This document shows, one piece after another, positions 1 through 7,986 of a stretch of DNA of 64,000 bases. The first letter of the stretch is position 1, and each line of letters begins with the position of its first letter. Position numbers and translations under genes: made by a program. The notes below the pieces were generated by a model that did no database searches, was not told the DNA's origin, and saw nothing but the letters and a program-made list of their open reading frames with translations. Source of the stretch: Flavobacteriales bacterium (GTDB taxonomy: Bacteria; Bacteroidota; Bacteroidia; Flavobacteriales_E; Vicingaceae); assembly GCA_002706365.1 (NCBI GenBank), contig PALM01000020.1, positions 294,439 through 358,438 of the forward strand. The letters run 5' to 3'.

Positions 1-1
1 A

Positions 2-673
2 GGAAATGCATCCACTACTGGTAATACCACTCTTGGAACAGTAACCTCCCCTCCACTTAGCGCCTTTAGTCCATTCACACTTGGCTTTGTTACTTACCCT
101 TTGCCTGTTGAATTGATGGAATTCAATTTAAGAGCAATTGGTAATCAAGCGAGAATTGAATGGGGGACTTCATCTGAGATCAACAATAACCACTTTATAC
201 TTCAACGTACTCTAGATGGTAAGAATATCATCGATATTTCGACAATCCCTTCAAAAGCAGAAGGTGGAAATTCAACTGAAAGCATACAATATGCTTATAC
301 AGATCTGATAGATTATACAGATGTAGCATATTATAGGTTGATTCAAGTAGATCATGATGGAACTTCAAAGACCTACCCTTTTGAAGCCTTAAAAGTAAGT
401 CCATCCCTAAGCCTTCAGTCAAAAGAGGCTAAAGTTTATCCAAATCCAGTTGAAGACGGAGTCTTTAGATTAGAAATTGCCCATGAAGGAGAATTGGACT
501 TCAGGTTCATTAGCATGGAAGGTAAGATCCATAGGCTCAAAGCAATCAAACTGGGCAGTCAAAGCTATGGCTTAGAGATTATGGATCAAGTAGATAAAGG
601 AATCTACCTTCTGTCCATCTTCGATAGGACTAGTGGAAAGCAATTGAGCACTCAGAGAGTACTAATTAAGTAG
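2..673 (+). CDS. T9SS-secreted protein, C-terminal part (5' end outside window)
   Basis: The reading frame is open from base 2, so this is the C-terminal end of a gene that begins left of the window; the TTG at 101 is internal and not a start. The residues around PLPVELMEF followed by a 'W-TSSEINNNHF-L-RT' block are the usual spacer seen before sorting domains in Bacteroidota secreted proteins. The last ~80 residues (from VYPNPVEDG to the stop) are a type A T9SS sorting domain, recognised by the PNP motif, the GIYLL block and the C-terminal basic end. The protein would be exported by Sec, passed through the T9SS and its tail cleaved off. The function of the missing N-terminal part cannot be judged. 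Confidence 0.85.
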   Translation, partial: GNASTTGNTTLGTVTSPPLSAFSPFTLGFVTYPLPVELMEFNLRAIGNQARIEWGTSSEINNNHFILQRTLDGKNIIDISTIPSKAEGGNSTESIQYAYTDLIDYTDVAYYRLIQVDHDGTSKTYPFEALKVSPSLSLQSKEAKVYPNPVEDGVFRLEIAHEGELDFRFISMEGKIHRLKAIKLGSQSYGLEIMDQVDKGIYLLSIFDRTSGKQLSTQRVLIK

Positions 674-685
674 ATTTCTATGTAG

Positions 686-716
686 GCCGCTACTATCTAA
701 GAACTGCGGCTTTATT
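686..716 (+). terminator. Possible weak terminator after the T9SS gene
   Basis: GCCGC at 686-690 can pair with GCGGC at 706-710 and is followed by TTTATT. The stem is only five base pairs with a long loop, so this is a weak candidate. Confidence 0.35.
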
Positions 717-766
717 AACATTCGTCCATACTTTTCAACAAATCTGCCTGATTTTGCATGAATTCC

Positions 767-796
767 TTGCACCGCTTGACTTTTACTCTATATTTG
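767..796 (+). promoter_or_regulatory. Promoter of the HU gene (TTG-N19-TATATTTG)
   Basis: TTG at 767-769 and TATATTTG at 789-796 are separated by 19 nt, matching the Bacteroidota -33/-7 promoter pattern. The box ends 53 nt before the HU start codon, giving an A-rich leader with no Shine-Dalgarno sequence. Confidence 0.75.
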
Positions 797-849
797 TACA
801 TGCTTCACGAGAAGCATTAATCTAATTCATTAACCAAAAATTCAAAAAA

Positions 850-1122
850 ATGAACAAAGCAGAATTAATTGATTCTATGGCAGATGGTGCTAACCTTTCT
901 AAAGCTGACGCAAAAAGAGCTCTAGATGCATTCCTTGATGCAACTGGTGGTGCGCTTAAAAAAGGCGACAAAGTAGCATTAGTAGGATTCGGAACATTCT
1001 CAGTATCTAAAAGAGCTGCTCGTAAAGGTAGAAACCCTCAAACTGGTAAAGAGATTAATATTGCTGCTAAAAATGTTGTTAAGTTCAAAGCTGGAAGCGA
1101 ACTTTCTAACAAAGTAAAGTAG
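850..1122 (+). CDS. HU family DNA-binding protein
   Basis: A 90-residue histone-like nucleoid protein of standard HU length. The beta-arm signature GFGTF (46-50) and the minor-groove arm with RNPQTG (61-66) are present, and the N-terminus [11 protein letters not shown] is typical. HU dimers bend and wrap DNA and help compact the nucleoid. The gene has its own strong promoter and is closed by a strong terminator at 1150-1182, so it is probably monocistronic and highly expressed. Whether it is the only HU gene of the genome cannot be told here. Confidence 0.95.
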   Translation: MNKAELIDSMADGANLSKADAKRALDAFLDATGGALKKGDKVALVGFGTFSVSKRAARKGRNPQTGKEINIAAKNVVKFKAGSELSNKVK

Positions 1123-1149
1123 AGGTCTTAACCACTAAAAATTATAAAA

Positions 1150-1182
1150 GCGCCTTTCCGTTATCGGGAAGGCGTTTTTTTT
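1150..1182 (+). terminator. Rho-independent terminator of HU
   Basis: CGCCTTTCCG (1151-1160) pairs with CGGGAAGGCG (1165-1174) over a four-base loop with one G-T pair, and is followed by eight T residues. Confidence 0.9.
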
Positions 1183-1219
1183 ATCTCATATTCTCCAAAT
1201 ACCCCTCTATCAATTTTTC

Positions 1220-1227
1220 TATATTTG
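1220..1227 (+). promoter_or_regulatory. -7 promoter box of the THX-like gene
   Basis: TATATTTG matches TAnnTTTG and lies 41 nt before the start codon. No TTG is visible at the expected -33 distance, so only the -7 element is supported. Confidence 0.55.
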
Positions 1228-1268
1228 TTTTAGAACATATGTAAATACGTTTAACGCTAAAATCAATT

Positions 1269-1562
1269 ATGGGAAAAGGTGATATAAAAACTAAAAAAGG
1301 AAAAAGAGCAGCCGGATCATTCGGCAAAAGCAGACCTAAAAAATCAGCAAAGACTATAGCTTCAAATGCTAAGGCAAAAGCTGCAAAGAAGTCTACTACT
1401 GCCAAGAAAGCTACTGCTGAAAAAGCAAGCACTACCACCAAGAAGTCAACTACCGCTAAGAAAGCAAGTAGTGCTAAAAAGACTCCAGCTAAGAAGAAGA
1501 CAACTACTGCAAAGAAATCAAGTAGTACAGCTAAGAAATCAACTACTAAAACGGATAAATAG
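1269..1562 (+). CDS. 30S ribosomal protein THX-like, with histone-H1-like Lys/Ala/Thr/Ser tail
   Basis: Residues 1-25 read GKGDIKTKKGK...GSFGKSRPKK, which fits the short Thx peptide (PF17070/TIGR04560) bound in the head of the 30S subunit (Thermus form: GKGD-R-TRRGK-W-G-YGK-RP). Residues 26-97 are a low-complexity tail built from repeated AKK(S/A/T) units, like the C-terminal domain of histone H1. Thx proteins are normally only about 25-50 residues, so the tail is the odd part; automatic annotation could call this protein 'histone H1'. ATG at 1269 is chosen because it gives the exact Thx N-terminus. The gene has its own -7 box and a strong terminator. The ribosomal assignment rests on the N-terminal motif; a nucleic-acid-binding role for the tail is inferred. 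Confidence 0.75.
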   Translation: MGKGDIKTKKGKRAAGSFGKSRPKKSAKTIASNAKAKAAKKSTTAKKATAEKASTTTKKSTTAKKASSAKKTPAKKKTTTAKKSSSTAKKSTTKTDK

Positions 1563-1581
1563 TAGACTAAATATCATAAAA

Positions 1582-1616
1582 AAGGCCTCGATGATTATCG
1601 GGGCCTTTTTATTTTA
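1582..1616 (+). terminator. Rho-independent terminator of the THX-like gene
   Basis: AAGGCCTCGAT (1582-1592) pairs with ATCGGGGCCTT (1597-1607) around GATT, followed by a T-rich run. It lies between two convergent genes. Confidence 0.88.
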
Positions 1617-1628
1617 GAGCAATTTGCT

Positions 1629-2429
1629 CTATTTATATTTTGCAGCAATCTCCTTTGCCTTTGGAATGAATTCTTTTATCTCTTTGATCCTAGTGGCATC
1701 GCTTGGGTGCGTGCTCAAGAATTCAGGTGGAGCAGCTCCTCCTTTATTTGCAGCCATTCTAGACCAAAAATCAACGGCTTCTTCTGCATCATAGCCTGCC
1801 ATGATCATGAAAACTAGCCCCATTTTATCAGCTTCTGACTCATGATCTCTAGAGTATTTCAGCATACCCAATTGAGATCCGGCTCCATAGGCTGTCATAA
1901 ACAAAGCTTCTGTTGCCTCTGGTTTTTGCTCCATTGCTGCAGCAAGTCCCATACCTCCCATTTGAACCAATAATCCTTGACTCATTCGCTCATTTCCATG
2001 TCGTGCTACAGCATGTGCAATCTCATGTCCCATTATAGTAGCTATTCCACCTACACCATCACAAACAGGTAGTATGCCTGTATAGAACATCACCTTACCA
2101 CCGGGCATACACCAAGCGTTCAAAACATCCTGTTCAGCAACATTGAATTCCCAATCGAATTCTTCTAAACGGTTCTTCATATGATTACCTACCATGAATT
2201 TCTCTACAGCAATGGCAATATTATTACCGATCTCTCTCACCGTTTTCACCCTTTGATCTGAATCGGGTAGAATTTTCTCATTCTTTTTAAAACTATCATA
2301 TTCTGCAAGCGCCATGCTACTTAATTCGCTAGACGGTAGAAGTTTAACTTGCTTTCTTCCCGTGATCGGGACAGTGGCGCACTGACTTAGTAAGGCGCCA
2401 AGAATTAGAAGGACAAATCCTTTTCTCAT
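1629..2429 (-). CDS. M48 family metalloprotease, lipoprotein
   Basis: A 266-residue zinc endopeptidase of the M48 family (Oma1/LoiP/BepA-like). An N-terminal hydrophobic segment ends in a lipobox LLSQC with Cys17 as lipidation site, placing it on a membrane facing the periplasm. The zinc motif HEIAH is at 135-139, with the third ligand Glu197 in HESEAD. Such proteases degrade misfolded envelope proteins or help outer-membrane assembly; the substrate here is unknown. It lies 18 nt downstream of clpS in the same direction and probably ends a three-gene operon that begins with the 1712-residue SPOR protein. Confidence 0.92.
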   Translation of the reverse strand: MRKGFVLLILGALLSQCATVPITGRKQVKLLPSSELSSMALAEYDSFKKNEKILPDSDQRVKTVREIGNNIAIAVEKFMVGNHMKNRLEEFDWEFNVAEQDVLNAWCMPGGKVMFYTGILPVCDGVGGIATIMGHEIAHAVARHGNERMSQGLLVQMGGMGLAAAMEQKPEATEALFMTAYGAGSQLGMLKYSRDHESEADKMGLVFMIMAGYDAEEAVDFWSRMAANKGGAAPPEFLSTHPSDATRIKEIKEFIPKAKEIAAKYK

Positions 2430-2447
2430 TGTATATTTTCTATACTA

Positions 2448-2717
2448 TTATTTGATCTCAGCAGTTAACTTCTGCTGTTGTAAAGCTACCAAAAGAGGCT
2501 CTAGCTTTTCTTTGCTTCCCTCCTTCACTACACACTTTCCTTTGTAGTGAACAATGTAAGCACACTGCTCTGCTTGCGTTGTGCTATGGTCGCATATACT
2601 CACTAAACAATCGATCACATGATCAAAAGTATTCACATCATCATTCCATAAGATCAAGCTCGCTGAGTCTATCAACTGATCAGTTTCGAGAATCTGGTTC
2701 TGTTTCTGAGTTTCCAT
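2448..2717 (-). CDS. clpS: ATP-dependent Clp protease adaptor ClpS
   Basis: 89 residues. The N-end-rule adaptor core is clear: WNDDVNTFDHV (24-34) with the Asn-Asp-Asp residues that hold the N-terminal amino group of substrates, and VHYKGKCVV (56-64), whose His57 corresponds to the conserved substrate-binding His of E. coli ClpS. ClpS delivers proteins with destabilising N-terminal residues to the ClpAP/ClpCP protease. The gene starts 2 nt after the stop of the upstream SPOR-domain gene and lies 18 nt before the M48 protease gene, so it is almost certainly co-transcribed with two envelope proteins. No clpA/clpC is nearby. Confidence 0.93.
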   Translation of the reverse strand: METQKQNQILETDQLIDSASLILWNDDVNTFDHVIDCLVSICDHSTTQAEQCAYIVHYKGKCVVKEGSKEKLEPLLVALQQQKLTAEIK

Positions 2718-2719
2718 AC

Positions 2720-5700
2720 TTATTGATTTTGATTCAAAATTCTTGCTGCTTCGCTTAAGCTAACTCTTCTGCCTTTATAATAAGCAACTACGAAAGCATC
2801 TGCGATGTTTCCTGAGAGTTGGTCTTTATAAGCTTGTGCAGATTGTAGATCGGTGAACATTCCGGCATTGTATCGGAATAGCCCTGATGGTAGTCTAACT
2901 GCATTCACATCTCTGTAAGAATCGAATGAGCCATCTGTTACCTCTTTTGAGAATACACCAATTTGAACGCTAAAGAAGAGATCTTCTATCGTTTCAATAT
3001 TCTTCACTCCTGAAGTTTGGAATTGATAGCTTGCTTGTCTTGGTGTAGAAGTCGAAGATGAAGATCCATTTGTAGAACCTCCGCTGCTAGCACCGCCTTC
3101 TGATCTAGCAGAAGTTATTGATGTTCGTTGTCCATCATTGAAAACTACAACAAAGGCATCTCTGTAGCCTAGCTCTCTGATCTGATCCCTTGCTCTTATA
3201 GCATCAGCTTCATTGTCGAACAGTCCGGCGCTATATCTGGTAATTCCATTTGGACCTGGTTCTGCCATCAAAGGAGCAAAGCCCTTGAATAGATCTTGAG
3301 AAATTGGATTTCTAAATGCCCCAACCTGAACCTTATAGATGATTCCACTTGGCAATTTCTTCATTGTTGGAATAGGCTTCTCCTCGCTATATGCTGAACT
3401 TCTAGAACCTAGAAGTTGGAAAACTGCATCATCTAATACTGCAGGCACTTCATCTAGTTCAGAGGTATTGGTATTTGGAGTTTCTCTTGGTCTTTCACTT
3501 GTAGAAGTGCTTGTATTGTTCACAACTGGGTCAGAGGCTTGATTGTCAGTTACAGGCTCATAAGTTTCTGAAGGATTTGTTTCCTCATTAGATTGATTGA
3601 TCACATCTGCAACTGGTTGAGAAACGGCAATTCCACCTTTAGCTTCTTCTTCTTCTTCAATTTGTCGGCTGGCAAAATAGGCGATCTCCGTTTGCTCTTC
3701 AGCACTGAGCTCAGCGACACTCTTACGCATCTGACCTTCTGAAGTGCTCACTAAGAAATTCTTGATCTTAATGATCTTGTTCAGTGAGTCTATACTTTCG
3801 TCTATTCTTTGAGCTCTCAGCTCAATTACCCTTGCCTCCTTAACCCTTCTCTCTTTCTCTGCAGGATCATCTACCGTAGCTGCTGATTGCAAAAGTTGCT
3901 GAGATTCGGCATCTAATTTTAATTGTAACTTTCTCAAGTCTACTGCCTTTTGATATTCGATCTCAGCTGCCTTTACCTGCTGATGGTTCGTTTTTGCAGC
4001 AGTTAAGAATTCGCTGTACTCTTCTTTAGAAGTTACTTCCGGCTTGCGTGTTTCATCTATTTGAACATTATCCAACTCAAATTGAGATTCTGCATACTTC
4101 TTTGTCGGACGAGTAATTCCTTCATCGATATTCGCATCAGCTACAAAGCCACTTTCTAACTGCTTTTGTCTCTGATAATAAACTGAGGCTTCATTTCTCA
4201 ACTGAGAAGCTGAATCCTCTTTTTTCTCGGCAAGCATCATTAAACTGTCTCTTTCCGGGCCAATGCTAACCACATCTGCAGCTTTGGTCAAACGATCCGC
4301 TTCTGCGAGCAAGCTATCTGCTTCAGCATTCTTTTCATCTCCAATCACTTGAGCTTCTCTAGCATCAGAAATGGCTAAGACTTCAGGATTAGTGATGGTT
4401 TGAACATTGGCATCTCTTAGCTTACTAAGTGAAAGATCTTCCACCAATCCAGCCTCTTCAACTTCAGCATCTACAAGTTTCAATGATTCCAATGCTTGTC
4501 TTTGCTTACTTAAAGCCAACATCTCTAGATCATATGCTTTTTGCAGTTTGTTTTTCTGACTGATGTTGGATAGACCATCGGCTTCTGCTTCAGTTCTCAT
4601 TTCCTCAGCTTGAATAAAATAAGAGTCGGCTTCATCTTGAAGCAACACTGCTAGATCAAGATTCTTAGAGTCGATCTCATCCTGATCGTAGTCGTTCAAG
4701 TTCTTGAGGATTGCAGAGTTTCTATAGAATTCTTGCTGATTCACATTGCCAAATGCTTGCATAGCCTCAAGCTCTCTGATCAATGCTGCCTTCTCAAATC
4801 TATTTACATCACTAAAGGCTTGTCTTCTATCTTCTGGAGTAGGCAATTCATATGCTTTCCTCCTGGCCTCATCTGCAGACACATTGTACTTCTTAGCTTG
4901 ATACAATGCAACTTTCGCATTCTTAAGCGGTTCTTGTGCATTCTTAGAATTATACTCGTAATTCTTATCAAAGTCGAATGTGTAAAGTCCTGAAGGGTAT
5001 GGAGTTTTCTCATCCACTTTGCTTACATCTACTTCAACATAACCTTCCGGCAGATCTGATTCTTCATTATCTCCAATGATCACATCACCGCTGTTGTATT
5101 GATCTTCAAGAGATGTTTCATCAGCTTCATCTATCTGATTATCCTTGATCTGCGCTATATCTCCTTCTAGTTCCGCCTTAGAAGCAGTAACTGCAGACCT
5201 TTCTCTGCTCAATTGATTGATCTCTTCTTGCAATTGGTTCTTAAAGGCTTCTGAATCAGCTTCTGCTAGAGCATTTCTTCTTAAGCTTTCTTGATTGTCG
5301 ATCTCCTCTAACCAATCATCGTATATCTCTCTCTTCTTCTCATTGGCTTGTGTCTTATTCTCCATTGCAGCTGTAGAAGCAATTCTATCACCAAAGTCCT
5401 TTTTGAGTGCGGTAGTCGAACGAATTCCCTCTATGTCTGTCTTACCAAGCTCAGGTGATGAGATTTCTTCGTTTACATACTCTTCTGAAGGTACACTTAG
5501 ATCCTCATCCTTTGATTTGGGAGATAGATAGGCCAACTGACGATTGTTACGGTAGGTTTTCAGATCTTCAACAACTACATCTTTCTCTTTTTGGGTCACT
5601 TCAGTTACTTCATCTGAATTTGAAGCTACTCCCATTAAACTTTCTACTTCTCCTTTCTCCAGGTCTAAAGCAGCCACTTCTACCTGCTTAAGGTCAACAT

Positions 5701-7858
5701 CTAATTGTGTACTCTTCAATTGGAATTGTATGTCATCTCTATCGGTCTTGAGCTCTTTTAATTGCTCCTCTTGTGACGCACTTAATGCTGTGCCACTTTC
5801 CAATTCAGATATCTCTTCTCCAATTCTTCTGTCGTCTTCTTGCAGTGAGGCAAGTTTAGCTTCTTCTGCTTTTAATGCCTGTGCTTCTCTGTTCAATGTC
5901 GCAATCAACTGCTTGTCGTATTGCTCTAGATATTGTTGACTATCAGGTATTCCATCACCTTGTTTTTTGTAGGCATTCACAGTAGTTTCAGCCTCATCAT
6001 ATTCTTCTAGCTCAATCTGTTCTTCAATTTCTGAACTTCTGTCGTCTACTTCATCGGCCAATTGATCTGCTTGAACAGACTCCTTTTCCATTTTCTGAGC
6101 TAGGGCAGTCATAATTGCTGCTCTACTGGCTAATTCCTGAGCATTTCTCAATGCTTCATTCTCTTCTATTTCAGCATTGCTAGATGCCTTCTTAGGGTCA
6201 ACTCCTGCTTCTGCAAAGGCTTTATCTGCTTCAGCCTTTAGTTGTGCAGCCGATTTATATGCTCTTTCGCTGCCTTTTCTCAAGGCTGCCGACTTATCTC
6301 TTAAACTCGATCTAAGACTTGCCAGTTCTGCTTCTGTTTTAGCACCTCTTCCTCCTGAAACAGACCCTCTGCTTTCTTGATTAGCATTATCGCTAAGTGC
6401 TGCCACAGCTGATGCATCGGTATTCACATCTATCAATGCTTTCATCTTCAAGGTTTCTGAACTGATGTTTGGACCGCTATTATTCGCATAGGCAGATCCA
6501 TCGAAGATGTTCTTGATCACTAATTGTTGATCATCACCAACTCCTACCAATCTCAATTCTTGACCTAATACAGCAAATTCATCTTGCCTAGGAATCTCTA
6601 CCGCTCCTGTATGAAGTGGAGCTTCTTCAGTAGTTTCTACATTGAATCTGTAGTTACCTCCATTGCTTGCAATCTCAACTTGGTAGTTTCCATTTGCATC
6701 GGTTTCGTAGATACCCACAGTTTGTTGGCTACTTTCATCCACCACGGTTATCCTTGCTTTCTTGAGATTTGGATCGCTTTCAGCGATGAATTGCCCCTTG
6801 ATCACAGTGAGATTGGCCGGTGCTTTTTCAACTAGAACTTTGTAGACAGTGATGTCGCCAGCTGAGTTTGCACGATCTGAGGCAAAGTAAGCAAGTGTTT
6901 GATCCTGATTGGTAACGAACATAATGTCATCGTCCACAGTACTAAATGCAAAATCTAGATTCACTGGCTCTGTCCATTCCGCATTGGCTTCATCGTAGGT
7001 ACTCTTGAAGAGATCATAACCTCCTATACTGCTATGTCCTTTTGAAGCAAAATACAAGGTTCTTCCATCAGGATGAATGAATGGAAAGTCCTCATCATAA
7101 GGTGTGTTAATAGAAGGACCAAGTTTCACAGGTTCAGACCAAGTATTATTACCCAATTTAACTACACGGTAAATGTCTTTCCCTTCATCTCCTTTCTTTC
7201 CATAAGAAGAATAGTATACTTCTTGTGCATCATTGGGGAAATAGATCACAGATCTTTCGCCGACTTTCTCATCGTACTTCGATCTAAAATCATTTGGCTT
7301 GGCAATGATCTTTCCGTCTATACCTTCTAGCTCATAGATCCTGAAGAAATCCTTTCGAGGAACAACTTGCTTCTCAATTACTTGAACCTCATTCATTCTT
7401 CCTAGCATATTCTTGCCATTCTTGGCCATCTCTATTTGTCGGTCTACTTGAAACTCATCTACAAGCTGCTTATCTGCCTTTTGCTTGAAACGAGTATAAT
7501 ACTTAACCGCATCGCTAAAATTATAGTTGAGATGATATGCCTTTCCCATGAAGAAGAAGGCCAAAGGATCCACCTGACTGCTTTTGGATATTGCAAACTT
7601 CAAGTACTTCAACGGCTTCTCTCGATCAGCCGAAGTACTTAGCATAGTTGCAGCATACTTGTAATTATAATTGGGATCCTGAGGGTATAAACTGAGAAGT
7701 TGGGCCAATAAGGGTGATGCCTCTTCGAATTTTCTTTCCTCAAAAAGTTGATTTGCCCTCTCCTTTAACTCATCTTCAGACTGGATGTTACTCTGTCCGA
7801 AAGCAGTGATAGAGAAGAGCAGCAATAGAAACGTAGTTAGTAAATTGCTAGCCTTCAT
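2720..7858 (-). CDS. Giant exported TPR / PD40 propeller / coiled-coil protein with two C-terminal SPOR domains
   Basis: 1712 residues. A signal peptide (1-21, ending AFG-QS) is followed by TPR-like helices (about 25-150), a PD40/WD40-like propeller (about 195-345, with repeats such as YYSSYG, LYFASKG and AYFASDR), a carboxypeptidase-regulatory-like beta domain (about 350-430), a very long Glu/Ala/Lys-rich coiled-coil region (about 480-1450), a Pro/Ser/Thr linker, and two SPOR-like repeats (about 1502-1580 and 1632-1702; YKVQVGAF and FSVQIGVF). The N-terminal order resembles the T9SS component PorE, but PorE ends in an OmpA-like peptidoglycan-binding domain and this protein ends in SPOR domains, which bind denuded glycan strands. 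I infer a periplasmic cell-wall-associated scaffold. It is the first gene of an apparent operon with clpS and the M48 protease. Confidence 0.8.
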   Translation of the reverse strand: MKASNLLTTFLLLLFSITAFGQSNIQSEDELKERANQLFEERKFEEASPLLAQLLSLYPQDPNYNYKYAATMLSTSADREKPLKYLKFAISKSSQVDPLAFFFMGKAYHLNYNFSDAVKYYTRFKQKADKQLVDEFQVDRQIEMAKNGKNMLGRMNEVQVIEKQVVPRKDFFRIYELEGIDGKIIAKPNDFRSKYDEKVGERSVIYFPNDAQEVYYSSYGKKGDEGKDIYRVVKLGNNTWSEPVKLGPSINTPYDEDFPFIHPDGRTLYFASKGHSSIGGYDLFKSTYDEANAEWTEPVNLDFAFSTVDDDIMFVTNQDQTLAYFASDRANSAGDITVYKVLVEKAPANLTVIKGQFIAESDPNLKKARITVVDESSQQTVGIYETDANGNYQVEIASNGGNYRFNVETTEEAPLHTGAVEIPRQDEFAVLGQELRLVGVGDDQQLVIKNIFDGSAYANNSGPNISSETLKMKALIDVNTDASAVAALSDNANQESRGSVSGGRGAKTEAELASLRSSLRDKSAALRKGSERAYKSAAQLKAEADKAFAEAGVDPKKASSNAEIEENEALRNAQELASRAAIMTALAQKMEKESVQADQLADEVDDRSSEIEEQIELEEYDEAETTVNAYKKQGDGIPDSQQYLEQYDKQLIATLNREAQALKAEEAKLASLQEDDRRIGEEISELESGTALSASQEEQLKELKTDRDDIQFQLKSTQLDVDLKQVEVAALDLEKGEVESLMGVASNSDEVTEVTQKEKDVVVEDLKTYRNNRQLAYLSPKSKDEDLSVPSEEYVNEEISSPELGKTDIEGIRSTTALKKDFGDRIASTAAMENKTQANEKKREIYDDWLEEIDNQESLRRNALAEADSEAFKNQLQEEINQLSRERSAVTASKAELEGDIAQIKDNQIDEADETSLEDQYNSGDVIIGDNEESDLPEGYVEVDVSKVDEKTPYPSGLYTFDFDKNYEYNSKNAQEPLKNAKVALYQAKKYNVSADEARRKAYELPTPEDRRQAFSDVNRFEKAALIRELEAMQAFGNVNQQEFYRNSAILKNLNDYDQDEIDSKNLDLAVLLQDEADSYFIQAEEMRTEAEADGLSNISQKNKLQKAYDLEMLALSKQRQALESLKLVDAEVEEAGLVEDLSLSKLRDANVQTITNPEVLAISDAREAQVIGDEKNAEADSLLAEADRLTKAADVVSIGPERDSLMMLAEKKEDSASQLRNEASVYYQRQKQLESGFVADANIDEGITRPTKKYAESQFELDNVQIDETRKPEVTSKEEYSEFLTAAKTNHQQVKAAEIEYQKAVDLRKLQLKLDAESQQLLQSAATVDDPAEKERRVKEARVIELRAQRIDESIDSLNKIIKIKNFLVSTSEGQMRKSVAELSAEEQTEIAYFASRQIEEEEEAKGGIAVSQPVADVINQSNEETNPSETYEPVTDNQASDPVVNNTSTSTSERPRETPNTNTSELDEVPAVLDDAVFQLLGSRSSAYSEEKPIPTMKKLPSGIIYKVQVGAFRNPISQDLFKGFAPLMAEPGPNGITRYSAGLFDNEADAIRARDQIRELGYRDAFVVVFNDGQRTSITSARSEGGASSGGSTNGSSSSTSTPRQASYQFQTSGVKNIETIEDLFFSVQIGVFSKEVTDGSFDSYRDVNAVRLPSGLFRYNAGMFTDLQSAQAYKDQLSGNIADAFVVAYYKGRRVSLSEAARILNQNQ

Positions 7859-7986
7859 TTAATATAGTTGCATACGAGGCTTGTTATACAAATTTGGAAA
7901 CATATTCCGGTCTTTAAGGTATTAAGACTCTTTTTAATCAACATTTTTTTGTGGACAGCCATTATTTAATCTCCTCAGTTTCAGAA

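Noticed and set aside
1366..1617. Arg/Leu-rich reading frame overlapping the THX-like gene
   Set aside because: It is a frame shift of the low-complexity Lys/Ala/Thr coding sequence and has no start context; a shadow frame.
7859..7940. Promoter of the giant SPOR protein gene
   Set aside because: Only one-mismatch versions of TAnnTTTG (TATGTTTC, CAAATTTG on the minus strand) were found, with no supporting -33 element.
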